Assembly (NCBI GenBank): GCA_964618215.1
Contig: CAZTZE010000012.1
Location: 1 to 64,000 of the forward strand
Length of the DNA: 64,000 nt
Source of the DNA: CG2-30-58-95 sp964618215
GTDB taxonomy: Bacteria > Chloroflexota > Anaerolineae > Anaerolineales > Villigracilaceae
Direction of reading: 5' to 3'
The notes beneath the pieces are model-generated. The model was not told the origin of the DNA and searched no databases. It saw nothing but the letters and a program-made list of their open reading frames with translations. How positions within the stretch are numbered: position 1 is the first letter of the stretch; the number at the start of each line of letters is the position of its first letter. The translations under genes and the position numbers were made by a program. This document shows, piece by piece, positions 31,611-39,271 of the stretch.

Positions 31611-31702
31611 CCTGCGGCGTGCGCGGACTTTGCTTATGCAGTGCCAGCATCTCTCCACCTGCTACACCATTATATCGTGCATGGCTTTTGCGGCGGGGTC
31701 GG
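31611..31702 (-). pseudogene. Fragment of type IIG RM gene, near-3' region (copy A)
   Basis: It aligns with 33828-33920 of the RM gene (about 80 percent by eye): shared words CCTGCGGCGTGCG, GGACTTTGCTT, GCCAGCATC and TATCGTGCATGGCTTTT. No functional frame remains. Confidence 0.8.
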
Positions 31703-31723
31703 CTTTTATTCATTCAATGCGTC

Positions 31724-32059
31724 TCAAATAACTGTTAATACTGCATCCATGTTATTCATCACATCATTGTTCCAGAAACGCAAAACCCGATAGCCTCGTG
31801 ACTCTAGAAATGTAGTGCGCTCTGCATCATACTCCTCCTGTTCGAGATGTTGGCTGCCATCCACTTCGATAATCAGTTTCTTGCGCGGGGCGCAGAAATC
31901 TACAATATAGTTACCAATGGCATGTTGACAACGGAAATGAAAGTCAGCCATACGATGGGCACGTAATCGCGCCCAGAGTTTGGCCTCGGCAGGTGACAGG
32001 TTACGGCGCATTTCTTTGGCACGCCCAAAGATTTTGGGGGTTGTGCGTTTGTGGTACAT
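31724..32059 (-). CDS. DUF559 (Vsr-like) endonuclease-domain protein
   Basis: 111 residues with the full DUF559 pattern: RRNLSPAEAKLWARLRAHRM, FHFRCQHAIGNYIVDFCAP, KKLIIEVDGSQHLEQEEYD and RGYRVLRFWNNDVMNN. The D in VDF and E-x-D in IEVDG are the likely metal ligands of this PD-(D/E)xK-related fold. Such small nucleases are very common in Anaerolineae and often repeated; their role is unknown, with repair or mobile-DNA links proposed. It lies between two RM gene fragments (copies A and B), so it may have arrived with that rearrangement. Confidence 0.8.
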   Translation of the reverse strand: MYHKRTTPKIFGRAKEMRRNLSPAEAKLWARLRAHRMADFHFRCQHAIGNYIVDFCAPRKKLIIEVDGSQHLEQEEYDAERTTFLESRGYRVLRFWNNDVMNNMDAVLTVI

Positions 32060-32071
32060 ACCCCCTCCTAG

Positions 32072-32206
32072 CCTCCCCCATTTTCAAAAACCGAAAATGG
32101 GGGAGGGACAACTTCATCTTGGGCAGAAATTACTTTTTCCATAAACACTCTACATTCCCCTCCCCCATTCGTGCTTTCCGAATGGGGGACCTTCGGCGGG
32201 AGGGGG
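32072..32206. repeat. Two palindromes of the CCCCCATT...AATGGGGG family
   Basis: The first (32072-32107) has arms CCTCCCCCATTTTC and GAAAATGGGGGAGG. The second (32157-32206) has CCCCTCCCCCATTC, loop GTGCTTTC and CGAATGGGGG. Relatives with the same loop or arms lie inside the RM gene at 35239-35303 and 35477-35517. Confidence 0.8.
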
Positions 32207-32210
32207 TTAT

Positions 32211-32325
32211 TTACCTTCCACAATCCTTATCTCTTCCTCACTCAACCTCCCTGCGGTAACTCATAGACCAACCTGTCTATCTGACCATCCGTTGACTCGA
32301 TCTCACGCTTCACCATTTCGTACTC
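32211..32325 (-). pseudogene. Fragment of type IIG RM gene, extreme 3' end (copy B)
   Basis: It reads EYEMVKREIESTDGQID, then after a frameshift LSEEEIRIVEG and a stop, against EQEMVKREIESTDGQID and LTEEEIKIVEG at the end of the intact RM protein (33718-33830). It is a decayed second copy of the C-terminus. Confidence 0.85.
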
Positions 32326-32510
32326 AGACCTGACATGTCTCACCCGCGCCATCGTTAACCAAATCGCTCGCGTGGACGCAGGCGCGTATCCGTCAGACTT
32401 TCGCGGAGACATGTCAGGCCTTAACCTTCTACCAAGAAAGACTTCGGAAGTCTGTCTTAATTCGCTTCAATTGGGGAGTCTTCTAAAAGACTCCCGAAGT
32501 CTGGTTCCGC
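32326..32510. repeat. Repeat-dense stretch without a gene
   Basis: GACCTGACATGTCTC (32328-32342) pairs with GAGACATGTCAGGCC near 32406-32420, and AAGACTTCGGAAGTCT pairs with AGACTTCGGGAGTCTT words in 32437-32505. Nothing coding is visible here. Confidence 0.6.
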
Positions 32511-32563
32511 CTCGATCTCGCGCTTCACCATCTCTTGCTCCTACGGCGTGCACGGACTCTGCG
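32511..32563 (-). pseudogene. Fragment of type IIG RM gene (copy C)
   Basis: Matches 33799-33850 of the RM gene almost base for base (CTCGATCTCGCGCTTCACCA, then CTCTTGCTCCT, then CGGCGTGC). It stops abruptly at the 41-bp repeat that also flanks the TIR gene on the other side. Confidence 0.8.
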
Positions 32564-32603
32564 GACAAATCCCAAAGCCAGAATCCCGCTTTCGGAGCCG
32601 AAT
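32561..32603. repeat. 41-bp repeat, left copy flanking the TIR gene
   Basis: ACAAATCCCAAAGCC, then an AGAATCCCGC-type word and CGGAGC-GAAT, recurs at 33674-33714 on the other side of the TIR gene in the same orientation. The two copies bracket the gene like cassette or insertion boundaries. Confidence 0.7.
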
Positions 32604-32671
32604 CCGCAAGGGAGAGGCGTCGTCTTGAGCCTGCCGAAGGGATTGCATGCTGTAGTAGGCATCGTCTAGTC

Positions 32672-33610
32672 TTAATCGAATTTTATTCTTTTCGATACAT
32701 CTTCAACATTCTGCCTTTGAGCCGCTAATCGTTCTTGCTCAAGATCTTCGGCAATTTGTCTGTTCTCAATGAATTCCTGATATTTTTTGTTTGCCTCGCT
32801 ACATGCCAAGATCAATGTGTCTCGATGATATTTTTCTACTTCATCAACAGTCGTCCCATCAAGCACTATCGTTTCGCCTATTACGGAAGCAATCCCACGA
32901 CGGTGCATTGCTGTATATCTTGGCGGATTATTCCAAAAATGAATAAACAACTCTGCCCATTCATGTGACGGTCGTTGCGATAACTGAAAGGGTACTTTAT
33001 ATAATGCGCTTCCACGGGTACCATCATTCCGAGGAGTGCTAATTTGGTCAACAATTACACCAACGATTCGTATTGGCTCAAATTCAGAGATTCTTTTACC
33101 TACGCTTTGAGTTTCAGCCGTAAATGGCGCTTCACCTTCTGCACTGCCAAGAGGAGGAGCTTTAGGTCTTTTTCCCAACAGCGTTGTTAAAAGGTCATCA
33201 TATTGAGCTTCAGAATATGGCGATGATGACAAATCGATATAGTATTTTCCTGATAACCAACTAGGTGCTGATTCAGCCCATGAAGGCTGTTTTAGGATGG
33301 GAATGAACTTACGTTGATTGCGAGTATTAATCCCTTCCGCAGTCATTATATCGCCTTCATATCCTACACCCCCTTGGCGATTATCTGAGCGCTCTTTGTA
33401 TCTATGAGTACAAATAATCAATACATAATTGCTTTCGCGAACTGCTCGTTCCATAAACTCAGGAATTTGATCACCTGGGACGATGTGCCATTGATCTAAA
33501 GTTACATCAACGCCATCCCTTCTAAGGCGGGTTGCTAGATTGCGAACCCATTCTTTATGGGTATCGTTGTCCCATGAATAAGAGATAAAGACCTTAACCA
33601 TGATTACCAT
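32672..33610 (-). CDS. TIR/SEFIR-domain protein, putative defence effector
   Basis: 312 residues. The N-terminal 140 residues form a TIR/SEFIR fold: VKVFISYSWDNDTHKEWVRN, LATRLRRDGVDVTLDQWHI, SNYVLIICTHRYKERSDN, GGVGYEGDIMTAEGI and KFIPILKQ. Bacterial TIR proteins often degrade NAD+ in phage defence. The C-terminal 170 residues (PFQLSQRPSHEWAELFIHFW onward) are unknown to me and may sense or bind a partner. AT-rich, no strong ribosome binding site. The second ATG at 33601 is an alternative start. It is bracketed by a 41-bp repeat and lies downstream of the RM gene on the same strand. Confidence 0.7.
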   Translation of the reverse strand: MVIMVKVFISYSWDNDTHKEWVRNLATRLRRDGVDVTLDQWHIVPGDQIPEFMERAVRESNYVLIICTHRYKERSDNRQGGVGYEGDIMTAEGINTRNQRKFIPILKQPSWAESAPSWLSGKYYIDLSSSPYSEAQYDDLLTTLLGKRPKAPPLGSAEGEAPFTAETQSVGKRISEFEPIRIVGVIVDQISTPRNDGTRGSALYKVPFQLSQRPSHEWAELFIHFWNNPPRYTAMHRRGIASVIGETIVLDGTTVDEVEKYHRDTLILACSEANKKYQEFIENRQIAEDLEQERLAAQRQNVEDVSKRIKFD

Positions 33611-33633
33611 ATGAATTTTCCATCAAACGAGAT

Positions 33634-33658
33634 GCCTAACACTTCGCGCCAGCGGACA
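33634..33658 (-). other. attC-like core between RM and TIR genes
   Basis: On the minus strand it reads CCGCTGG ... GTGTTAGGC, ending in a perfect GTTRRRY core, just before the TIR gene. TAACAC and CCAGCGGACA at the same spacing recur at 1565-1585. A full attC fold is not visible because the opposite RYYYAAC end is missing. Confidence 0.35.
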
Positions 33659-33673
33659 TGGCATAGGCTTGAC

Positions 33674-33714
33674 GCACAAATCCCAAAGCCATAACCCCGC
33701 CGTCGGAGCTGAAT
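33674..33714. repeat. 41-bp repeat, right copy flanking the TIR gene
   Basis: Partner of 32561-32603: GCACAAATCCCAAAGCC, then an ATAACCCCGC-type word and CGGAGCTGAAT. It ends four bases before the RM stop codon. Confidence 0.7.
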
Positions 33715-33717
33715 GAC

Positions 33718-36672
33718 TTATCCTTCCACAATCTTAATCTCTTCTTCCGTCAACCCATACAACTTATACACCAACTTGTCTATCTGACCATCCGTTGACT
33801 CGATCTCGCGCTTCACCATCTCTTGCTCCTGCGGCGTGCGTGGACTTTGCTTGTGCAGCGCCAGCATCCGCTCAACAAGCGACACCATCTTATCGTGCAT
33901 GGCTTTTTCGGCGAGGTCGGTAAAGTTGATAGGGCGAATGGGAATGGCTAATATGTCTTGCGGGTTTAATTTTGGAAACACTTCCTTGCCAAAATTTGGT
34001 AAAGTCTTTCCGCCATACCAACTCATCAATTTAGAGTTGACAATTCCAAGAAGATACAAAATATTTACATCTGTATTCACAGAAAGCTTAAATGGGGTAA
34101 TACTATGCCCATGATACAAGACTTCATCAGATGGAATAGTTGCTTGAATTCTTTTGCCTACCCCTGGAATTTCTCTAAACAGCAATCTTGTCCCCTCAAA
34201 AAAACGCGGGTCACGCGGGGCGGCAAGCCAAAGTCCATAACTTAGCCATTCGCTGCTCCAAGACAAACTATAACGAGAGACATCTTTGCCAGATAACCAT
34301 TTTCCACAAGTTTCATCATGTTTGTGGTCAAAATGATACCCACGACGTTTTATCAATTCGGAACTTTGTCCTCTGTATTTGTCGTAGGGGGTAATTCCCT
34401 GAATCGCTTCACCAAAATTAGAAAATGTAGGAAATGTTCGTATCTTTTCAATAGCGCCTGCAAATTCAGGATTGACCCTGTAATCAATTACAAACCCTTT
34501 TGTATCCTTCCAAAGATTTGACGGCAGTTTCCACGAAGATTGTTCTCTATCAATTTCTATATTTTCAGCCTCGACCCCACGGTGTAAACGAAAGACTATA
34601 GTATTTACAGTTGCATCCTCAAATACATTTTCACCACAGATTAACAATTTTTCCAAATCTGCATTCTTAGCTATAAACTCGCGCAGCGCATCATTATTTT
34701 CAAGCCTTAACCAAAGCTCTGGTGTAATAAAACTAATATACCCGCTGTGCTTTGTAAGTTTGATTGCTTTTTCAATAAAGTAAACATAGCTATCAAATCT
34801 ATATTTGTAAGTTTGAAAATGAGATTTTATGTAGGCTTTATCAGTGTCACTAAATAGTGCTCCATACGGCGGATTGCCAATCACAACATCAAAGCCCTGT
34901 CCTGGGCCTGCCGAAGGGCCGCCCTGAGCAAACACCTGCGGGAATGCCGCCTGCCAGTCAAAGGCATTAACGCGGTCGCGCTCTTCCTGCTTCACCAACA
35001 TGCGGCCTTCGAAATAGTCATATCCAATCAACGAGTTTCCGCATTGGATGTTGCGTTCCAGATCGGGCAGAACGCGCTCCTGAAATAACGCCAACTGCGA
35101 GCCAATCGTCTCGTTGCTTTCGCCTTCCAGCACCTTCAAGAGCAAAGACAGTTTGGTCACTTCCACGGCCTGCGCGTCGATGTCCACGCCGAAGATGTTG
35201 TTGAGCAAAATTTCCTTTTTCTTGGCAGTCGTTAAACGCCACCCCGACCCCCCTCTGTCCCCCCATTTCTGTACTTCGAAATGGGGGGATGAAAGGGGGG
35301 TGGTTTGATAGATGGCAGGATTCTTCCCCACCGCCCATTTTTCAGGTTCATGTTCCGCGTCAGCGTACCATTTCAAATGCCAGTCCAGTAAATATTGATA
35401 CGCGCTCAACAGGAATGTACCCGAGCCACACGCCGGGTCAAGGATTTTCAAACGCGCCGCCTCCCTCGGCGTCATTGACTCCCCTCTCCTGACGTGCTTT
35501 CCGTCAGGGGAGGGGTCCAACAATTGGCCCAATGTGTTGATCACAATATAATCCACAATATACGTCGGCGTGTAAAACACCCCACCCGCCTTGCGTACTT
35601 CGGGCTTCTCCTCGACTTTGGCCTGGTGCCCGGCCGTCAGCCTTATCACCTTGCCGAGAAAACGCTCGTACACCTGTCCCAAAATATCGGAGGAGATTAC
35701 CTTGAATACATACGGACTATCGGGATAATACAGATTCACCAGAATCTCGCGCAGGACTTTATCATCCACGTTCAGACTTAACGTGAGGCTGTCCGCCGCG
35801 CTCGATTGCTCTTTCTCATCTTTGAAATGGAACAGGCCCGAGTTATAGCGCGCGTCCGCATTCTGGAATAACCGACAGAGTCCAGCATAAACATCTTTGC
35901 CAGCAGAGATTTCCTTGAGTTGCTCGTCGCGTTCCACGCCGCGGTCTTCGCAAATCCGCAAAAAGATGATGCGGTCAATCGTCATCTGCACAGCGTAGTT
36001 CAATTCCCGAACCGAAAGAGACGGGTTGCGTATCGCAATATTGCGCGCCAGCAGGTCGCGCCAGCGTTCGATTTCTGCCAGGAATGCGTCATCAACTTCG
36101 GTAGTGCCTTTCTTGCCTTTCATCCCTTCGGCGTAGCTGTCGAACGAACCTTTCAGCACCGCCTGGCGCGAAAAAACTGCCGCGATCTCGTCCCATTTCT
36201 GGACATAATCGCGATAGGTCAGCAACATCACCCGGCTTGTCGAAGCCTGGTCATTTTTGTCGGGCTTGCCGCGGCAATCGTAAACCGCGAACTCCTCGAA
36301 ATCGGATAAAATGCTCAACGGCAGTTTGGCCGACCAGGCGTAGCGCCTTAACTGAAAAGCGGGGTGAATATCGTACTGGATGTTGACGGCTGGCTTCTTG
36401 GCTTCGACAAAGAACTTGCGCGTGCCCCCAATGCGGAAGGCATAATCGGGCGCTTTGGTCTCCCCCTCTATTTCCAGCGAGTCTTCGTGGATGACATCTT
36501 TATAGCCTTCGGCATAACCCTGTTCGTTATCCACGTCCCATCCCAGGGCATTGAAAAACGGATCAAGAAACTCGCGCCGCAACTGCGTCTCGTTGTACTT
36601 GCTCGAACGATACGCCTCGCGGTTTTGCTCGAAACGTTCCACTAACGCTCGAATCGTGTCAGGTACAGGCAT
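33718..36672 (-). CDS. Type IIG restriction-modification enzyme (Eco57I class)
   Basis: 984 residues, all functions in one chain. An N-terminal nuclease of the HsdR_N type has PDYAF (D76) and FFVEAKKP (E90-x-K92). An adenine methyltransferase follows with DPACGSGTFLL (motif I) and FDVVIGNPPYG (motif IV, NPPY), then a target recognition region and a helical C-terminus. Start 36672 follows GAGGGA; a TTG at 36702 is possible. Three palindromic repeats are built into the frame (34895-34929, 35239-35303, 35477-35517), adding low-complexity segments near both motifs. Fragments of its 3' end lie at 31611, 32211 and 32511. It cuts and methylates at an unknown site. Confidence 0.88.
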   Translation of the reverse strand: MPVPDTIRALVERFEQNREAYRSSKYNETQLRREFLDPFFNALGWDVDNEQGYAEGYKDVIHEDSLEIEGETKAPDYAFRIGGTRKFFVEAKKPAVNIQYDIHPAFQLRRYAWSAKLPLSILSDFEEFAVYDCRGKPDKNDQASTSRVMLLTYRDYVQKWDEIAAVFSRQAVLKGSFDSYAEGMKGKKGTTEVDDAFLAEIERWRDLLARNIAIRNPSLSVRELNYAVQMTIDRIIFLRICEDRGVERDEQLKEISAGKDVYAGLCRLFQNADARYNSGLFHFKDEKEQSSAADSLTLSLNVDDKVLREILVNLYYPDSPYVFKVISSDILGQVYERFLGKVIRLTAGHQAKVEEKPEVRKAGGVFYTPTYIVDYIVINTLGQLLDPSPDGKHVRRGESMTPREAARLKILDPACGSGTFLLSAYQYLLDWHLKWYADAEHEPEKWAVGKNPAIYQTTPLSSPHFEVQKWGDRGGSGWRLTTAKKKEILLNNIFGVDIDAQAVEVTKLSLLLKVLEGESNETIGSQLALFQERVLPDLERNIQCGNSLIGYDYFEGRMLVKQEERDRVNAFDWQAAFPQVFAQGGPSAGPGQGFDVVIGNPPYGALFSDTDKAYIKSHFQTYKYRFDSYVYFIEKAIKLTKHSGYISFITPELWLRLENNDALREFIAKNADLEKLLICGENVFEDATVNTIVFRLHRGVEAENIEIDREQSSWKLPSNLWKDTKGFVIDYRVNPEFAGAIEKIRTFPTFSNFGEAIQGITPYDKYRGQSSELIKRRGYHFDHKHDETCGKWLSGKDVSRYSLSWSSEWLSYGLWLAAPRDPRFFEGTRLLFREIPGVGKRIQATIPSDEVLYHGHSITPFKLSVNTDVNILYLLGIVNSKLMSWYGGKTLPNFGKEVFPKLNPQDILAIPIRPINFTDLAEKAMHDKMVSLVERMLALHKQSPRTPQEQEMVKREIESTDGQIDKLVYKLYGLTEEEIKIVEG
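34895..34929. repeat. GGCCTGCCGAAGGGC-type repeat inside the RM gene
   Basis: CCTGGGCCTGCCGAAGGG and GCCCTGAGC encode GGPSAGPGQ directly before the FDVVIGNPPYG motif. It belongs to the CCTGAGCCTGCCGAAGGG family of 32625 and 37105. Confidence 0.65.
35239..35303. repeat. CCCCCCATTTC palindrome inside the RM gene
   Basis: The arms CCACCCCGACCCCCCTC ... TCCCCCCATTTC and GAAATGGGGGGAT ... GGGGGGTGG encode TTPLSSPHFEVQKWGDRGGS, an insert between two regions conserved in the family. It is related to 32072-32107. Confidence 0.8.
35477..35517. repeat. GACTCCCCTCTCCTGACG palindrome inside the RM gene
   Basis: Arms of 17 bases around GTGCTTTC encode DPSPDGKHVRRGES just before the methyltransferase motif I. 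The loop is identical to that at 32157-32206. Confidence 0.8.
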
Positions 36673-36704
36673 GGCACATCCCTCGCTGTTGCATTGAGCC
36701 AATT

Positions 36705-36745
36705 ATGGTAGCTGCTCCGCATAGCACAGTAGAAGCAGCTACCAT
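36705..36745. promoter_or_regulatory. Inverted repeat upstream of the RM gene
   Basis: ATGGTAGCTGCT and AGCAGCTACCAT are perfect 12-bp arms 17 bases apart, 33 bases before the RM start. A minus-strand TATAAT (36744-36749) overlaps the outer arm. It could be an operator for timed RM expression or a leader hairpin. Confidence 0.5.
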
Positions 36746-36751
36746 TATAGA

Positions 36752-36790
36752 CGAAAAGCCCCGCCATTTTATGAATGGCGGGGCTTTTCG
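36752..36790 (-). terminator. Intrinsic terminator of the copper operon
   Basis: CGAAAAGCCCCGCCATT and its exact complement form a 17-bp stem with a five-base loop four bases after the stop of the last HMA gene. T-runs in the stem ends allow both directions. Confidence 0.85.
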
Positions 36791-36793
36791 TTA

Positions 36794-37015
36794 CTAATCG
36801 CTCGCCAGCACTTCGGCGTGATACCCTTGCCGGGCCACAGCCGATAAAATCTGCGCCTCGCTGACCTGCGTCTCGTCGTACTCCACAACCATTTGCTGCT
36901 TTTGGTAACTCGCTGAAACCCGCTTGATCCCCGGCAGGTCGTCCTCGATGCTCTCCACTCGCATCACGCAATTTGGGCAGTGCATGTCGTCCACGCGAAA
37001 TATTTTCTTAATCAT
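36794..37015 (-). CDS. CopZ-like heavy-metal-associated (HMA) protein
   Basis: 73 residues, one HMA domain with the metal motif MHCPNC (11-16) and the usual beta-alpha-beta-beta-alpha-beta pattern (VEYDETQVSEAQILSAVARQ). It probably carries Cu(I) in the cytoplasm. It closes the leftward copper gene set, although a 474-base repeat-filled gap separates it from the transporter gene upstream. Confidence 0.8.
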   Translation of the reverse strand: MIKKIFRVDDMHCPNCVMRVESIEDDLPGIKRVSASYQKQQMVVEYDETQVSEAQILSAVARQGYHAEVLASD

Positions 37016-37489
37016 AGCGCAACCTCCAACCGCAACCTAAATATTCACCGCAGAGACAGCAGAGTCCGCGAAGAAAACACAGGAAAAACTCTGCACTCTC
37101 CGCGCCTGCCCTGAGCCTGCCGAAGGGTACTCTCCCGAAGGACATCGGGACGATGTGCGGTGAAAAGATTTGCGCGGATCGCACAAATGTTGAGCGGTAA
37201 TACTCTAACGTCTTCAACGCGGATGGCGCGGATTTTGCGGATTTCGCCGAAAAATATCCGCGCAATCCGCCCAATCTGCGAAATCCGCGTTAGAGTATTC
37301 CATAGCGCAGCCTCCAGCCTCAACTAAACGGGCATGTCATTGCGAGGAGGGCGCCCTTCCCGACGAAGCAATCTCAACGCATATCAGGAGACTGCTTCGG
37401 CAAAGAGCGCCTCGCAGTGACAGTTGCAAAATAAAATTGGGCGACCAAGGCAAATGTCGAGCGGTAATTTTTATACGCAGGACCTGCCC
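37016..37489. repeat. Gap of 474 bases filled with dispersed repeats, no gene
   Basis: In order: GAGAC/TCTCC-type words with the CCTGAGCCTGCCGAAGGG repeat (37105-37128), an inverted GCGGAT/ATCCGC array (37199-37295) and the palindrome TGTCATTGCGAGGAGGGCGC ... GCGCCTCGCAGTGACA (37335-37422) that also occurs inside the first gene. Open frames here are repeat translations and are not accepted as genes. Confidence 0.75.
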
Positions 37490-38548
37490 CTACTGACCAA
37501 AGACGATTACGCCGGTGTACATACCCATCGAGCAGGTAAAACGCATCACGCTCCCGGCTGGCTGGGGCGGGATATCAATTGGCACCGTGCCGGTCTCCGG
37601 CAACAATATCTGCACGCCCAACGCCGGGATGACAAAATCGCGCGCACATGAATACGTTTTCTGGGTGACCACTTTCAACAAAACAGGCTCGCCGGCAACG
37701 GCGTACAGCTTACGCGGCAAATAACCGCCATTACTGGCGTTGAGCGTCAGTGTGCTGCTGGCCGGAAGCGCCTCGCCAGCCTGAGCGGAAGGGAAGGCCG
37801 CCCGCGCCATGTTCGTGAAAGAGAATGGCGACCCAATCAAGTTGAGACCGCTATCTATCGTCACCAATCCCAGCGCCAGGATGACAATCGCGACAAAGCG
37901 CATGAAGAGCGCTTCCATCTTTGCGCCAATCTGCATGGCCAGGTAAGCCACGAGGAAAAACACCGGGCTGGTGCCAAGGACGAATGCGAACATGATCGCC
38001 GCGCCCTGCAGCGGGTCGCCTGTTCCAATGGCAATCGCCATTACCGCCTGCGTCACGCCGCAGGGAATAAGCACTGTCAACGCGCCGAGGAAAAGCGGCG
38101 TGAAATTCGCCGTTCCGTTTTTCGCCGAGCGGCGAATGTAGCGGGTGATGAATTTCGGCGGTTCGATGACGAAATATCGAAAAATCGGGTGGACGTTGAA
38201 CATGCGCAGGGCATTGCCGACCATAAAAATGCCAATTGCCATCAACAGGATCGCCTGGGTGGCGGCGTTCAACTGGAACACCGAACCCAGCGCGCCGAGC
38301 AAAAACCCGAGCGCAGTATAGGCCGCCAGTTTTGCGCCCAGAAAGAGGAGGATGGGCAGCGTCAGATGACGGGCCGGTTGGCGCGTCACCCGCCTCTGCT
38401 TCCTGACGGTTGGGCGAGCCGGCCGGCTGAGAATATCCTGCTCGATTTGTCGCTCCAGCGAACTGGCCAGCAACCCGCCCTGAACGGCCAGACAGGAGAG
38501 TCCGCCGGTGGTCAGGCCGGTGATAAAGGCGAGAATGATTTGTTCCAT
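37490..38548 (-). CDS. TauE/SafE-type membrane protein fused to a cupredoxin-like domain
   Basis: 352 residues. Six or seven membrane helices (about 5-255) of the sulfite exporter/DsbD-like type, with ITGLTTGGLSCLAVQGG at the N-terminus and LTVLIPCGVTQAVMA midway: the two Cys-containing helices of this group. The C-terminal 95 residues form an EfeO/cupredoxin-like domain with possible copper ligands in TYSCARDFVIP and FTCSMGMYTGVI. These domains together suggest copper handling or export at the membrane. It lies in the csoR-copA set, read leftward. Confidence 0.75.
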   Translation of the reverse strand: MEQIILAFITGLTTGGLSCLAVQGGLLASSLERQIEQDILSRPARPTVRKQRRVTRQPARHLTLPILLFLGAKLAAYTALGFLLGALGSVFQLNAATQAILLMAIGIFMVGNALRMFNVHPIFRYFVIEPPKFITRYIRRSAKNGTANFTPLFLGALTVLIPCGVTQAVMAIAIGTGDPLQGAAIMFAFVLGTSPVFFLVAYLAMQIGAKMEALFMRFVAIVILALGLVTIDSGLNLIGSPFSFTNMARAAFPSAQAGEALPASSTLTLNASNGGYLPRKLYAVAGEPVLLKVVTQKTYSCARDFVIPALGVQILLPETGTVPIDIPPQPAGSVMRFTCSMGMYTGVIVFGQ

Positions 38549-38636
38549 TGAATACCTTTAACCACAAAGGACACCAAAAGGGCGCACGAAGGAATAGGAA
38601 TTCCCTTCATGCGCCTTGTCCTTCGTGGTGAAAAAT

Positions 38637-39161
38637 TTAGCGTTTCCCGCCGTCCCAAACAACAAATGGCATATTGATGACCACGCCGGGCTGTAGGATG
38701 GTCACTTCGCCGGCTATTTCGGCTGCCAGCACATCCGCGGCGGATTTCAGTTCGCGGACATTCGCCGGATCAACCCAGCTCACCACGTTCAGGCGGCGCA
38801 GCGGAGTGTAACCATCCGTGCCGGGCGGATTGTCGAAGACATCCGGCTGGAAGCCGAGGGGGCCCATGCCCACGACGCCATTGTCGAAGACATAGACATT
38901 TGCCAGGGCGCTATCCGGAACCTGCGCCAGCGATGGCACGTGGAAAACCGGCGACTTCATCATGTCGGTCAGCACCACGGCAATATCCCCATCCGAGACC
39001 TCGGTATGCGTAAAGTAGATTTCCTTCCCTTCGGCATACGCCCGTCCGACCGGCATCGCTGCCGTTTGTATTTTGGACTGCGGCTGGCAGGCCGAAAGGA
39101 GAACAACAGCAACCAGCATCAGAACGCCCAACATCTTGTAACGCATATTTTTCGACAACAT
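38637..39161 (-). CDS. Small secreted lipoprotein in copper operon (DUF7482-like)
   Basis: 174 residues from ATG 39161 (AGAGGTG upstream). A lipoprotein signal ends at VVLLSAC (C near 25). The mature part has GKEIYFTHTEVSDGDIAVVL, SPVFHVPSLAQVPDSALANVYVF and GPLGFQPDVFDNPPG. I recall this as a family of small secreted proteins (DUF7482) common in Chloroflexota, without known function. Methionine, histidine and aspartate residues and the neighbours (copA upstream, cupredoxin fusion downstream) suggest extracytoplasmic copper binding, by inference. Confidence 0.6.
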   Translation of the reverse strand: MLSKNMRYKMLGVLMLVAVVLLSACQPQSKIQTAAMPVGRAYAEGKEIYFTHTEVSDGDIAVVLTDMMKSPVFHVPSLAQVPDSALANVYVFDNGVVGMGPLGFQPDVFDNPPGTDGYTPLRRLNVVSWVDPANVRELKSAADVLAAEIAGEVTILQPGVVINMPFVVWDGGKR

Positions 39162-39271
39162 TATAAACACCTCTTTGGATTGGAATGTTCCCGTCGTAGA
39201 TTTTCTCCGCAGCAACACGGGAGAGTGGAACGGGGTCAGTTCGGGTCATTGCACAGCATAAACGTTCAGGT

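Noticed and set aside
37045..37323. Small frames in the gap before the TauE/SafE gene
   Set aside because: They translate dispersed repeats (LRQAQGRR and similar) and have no ribosome binding sites.
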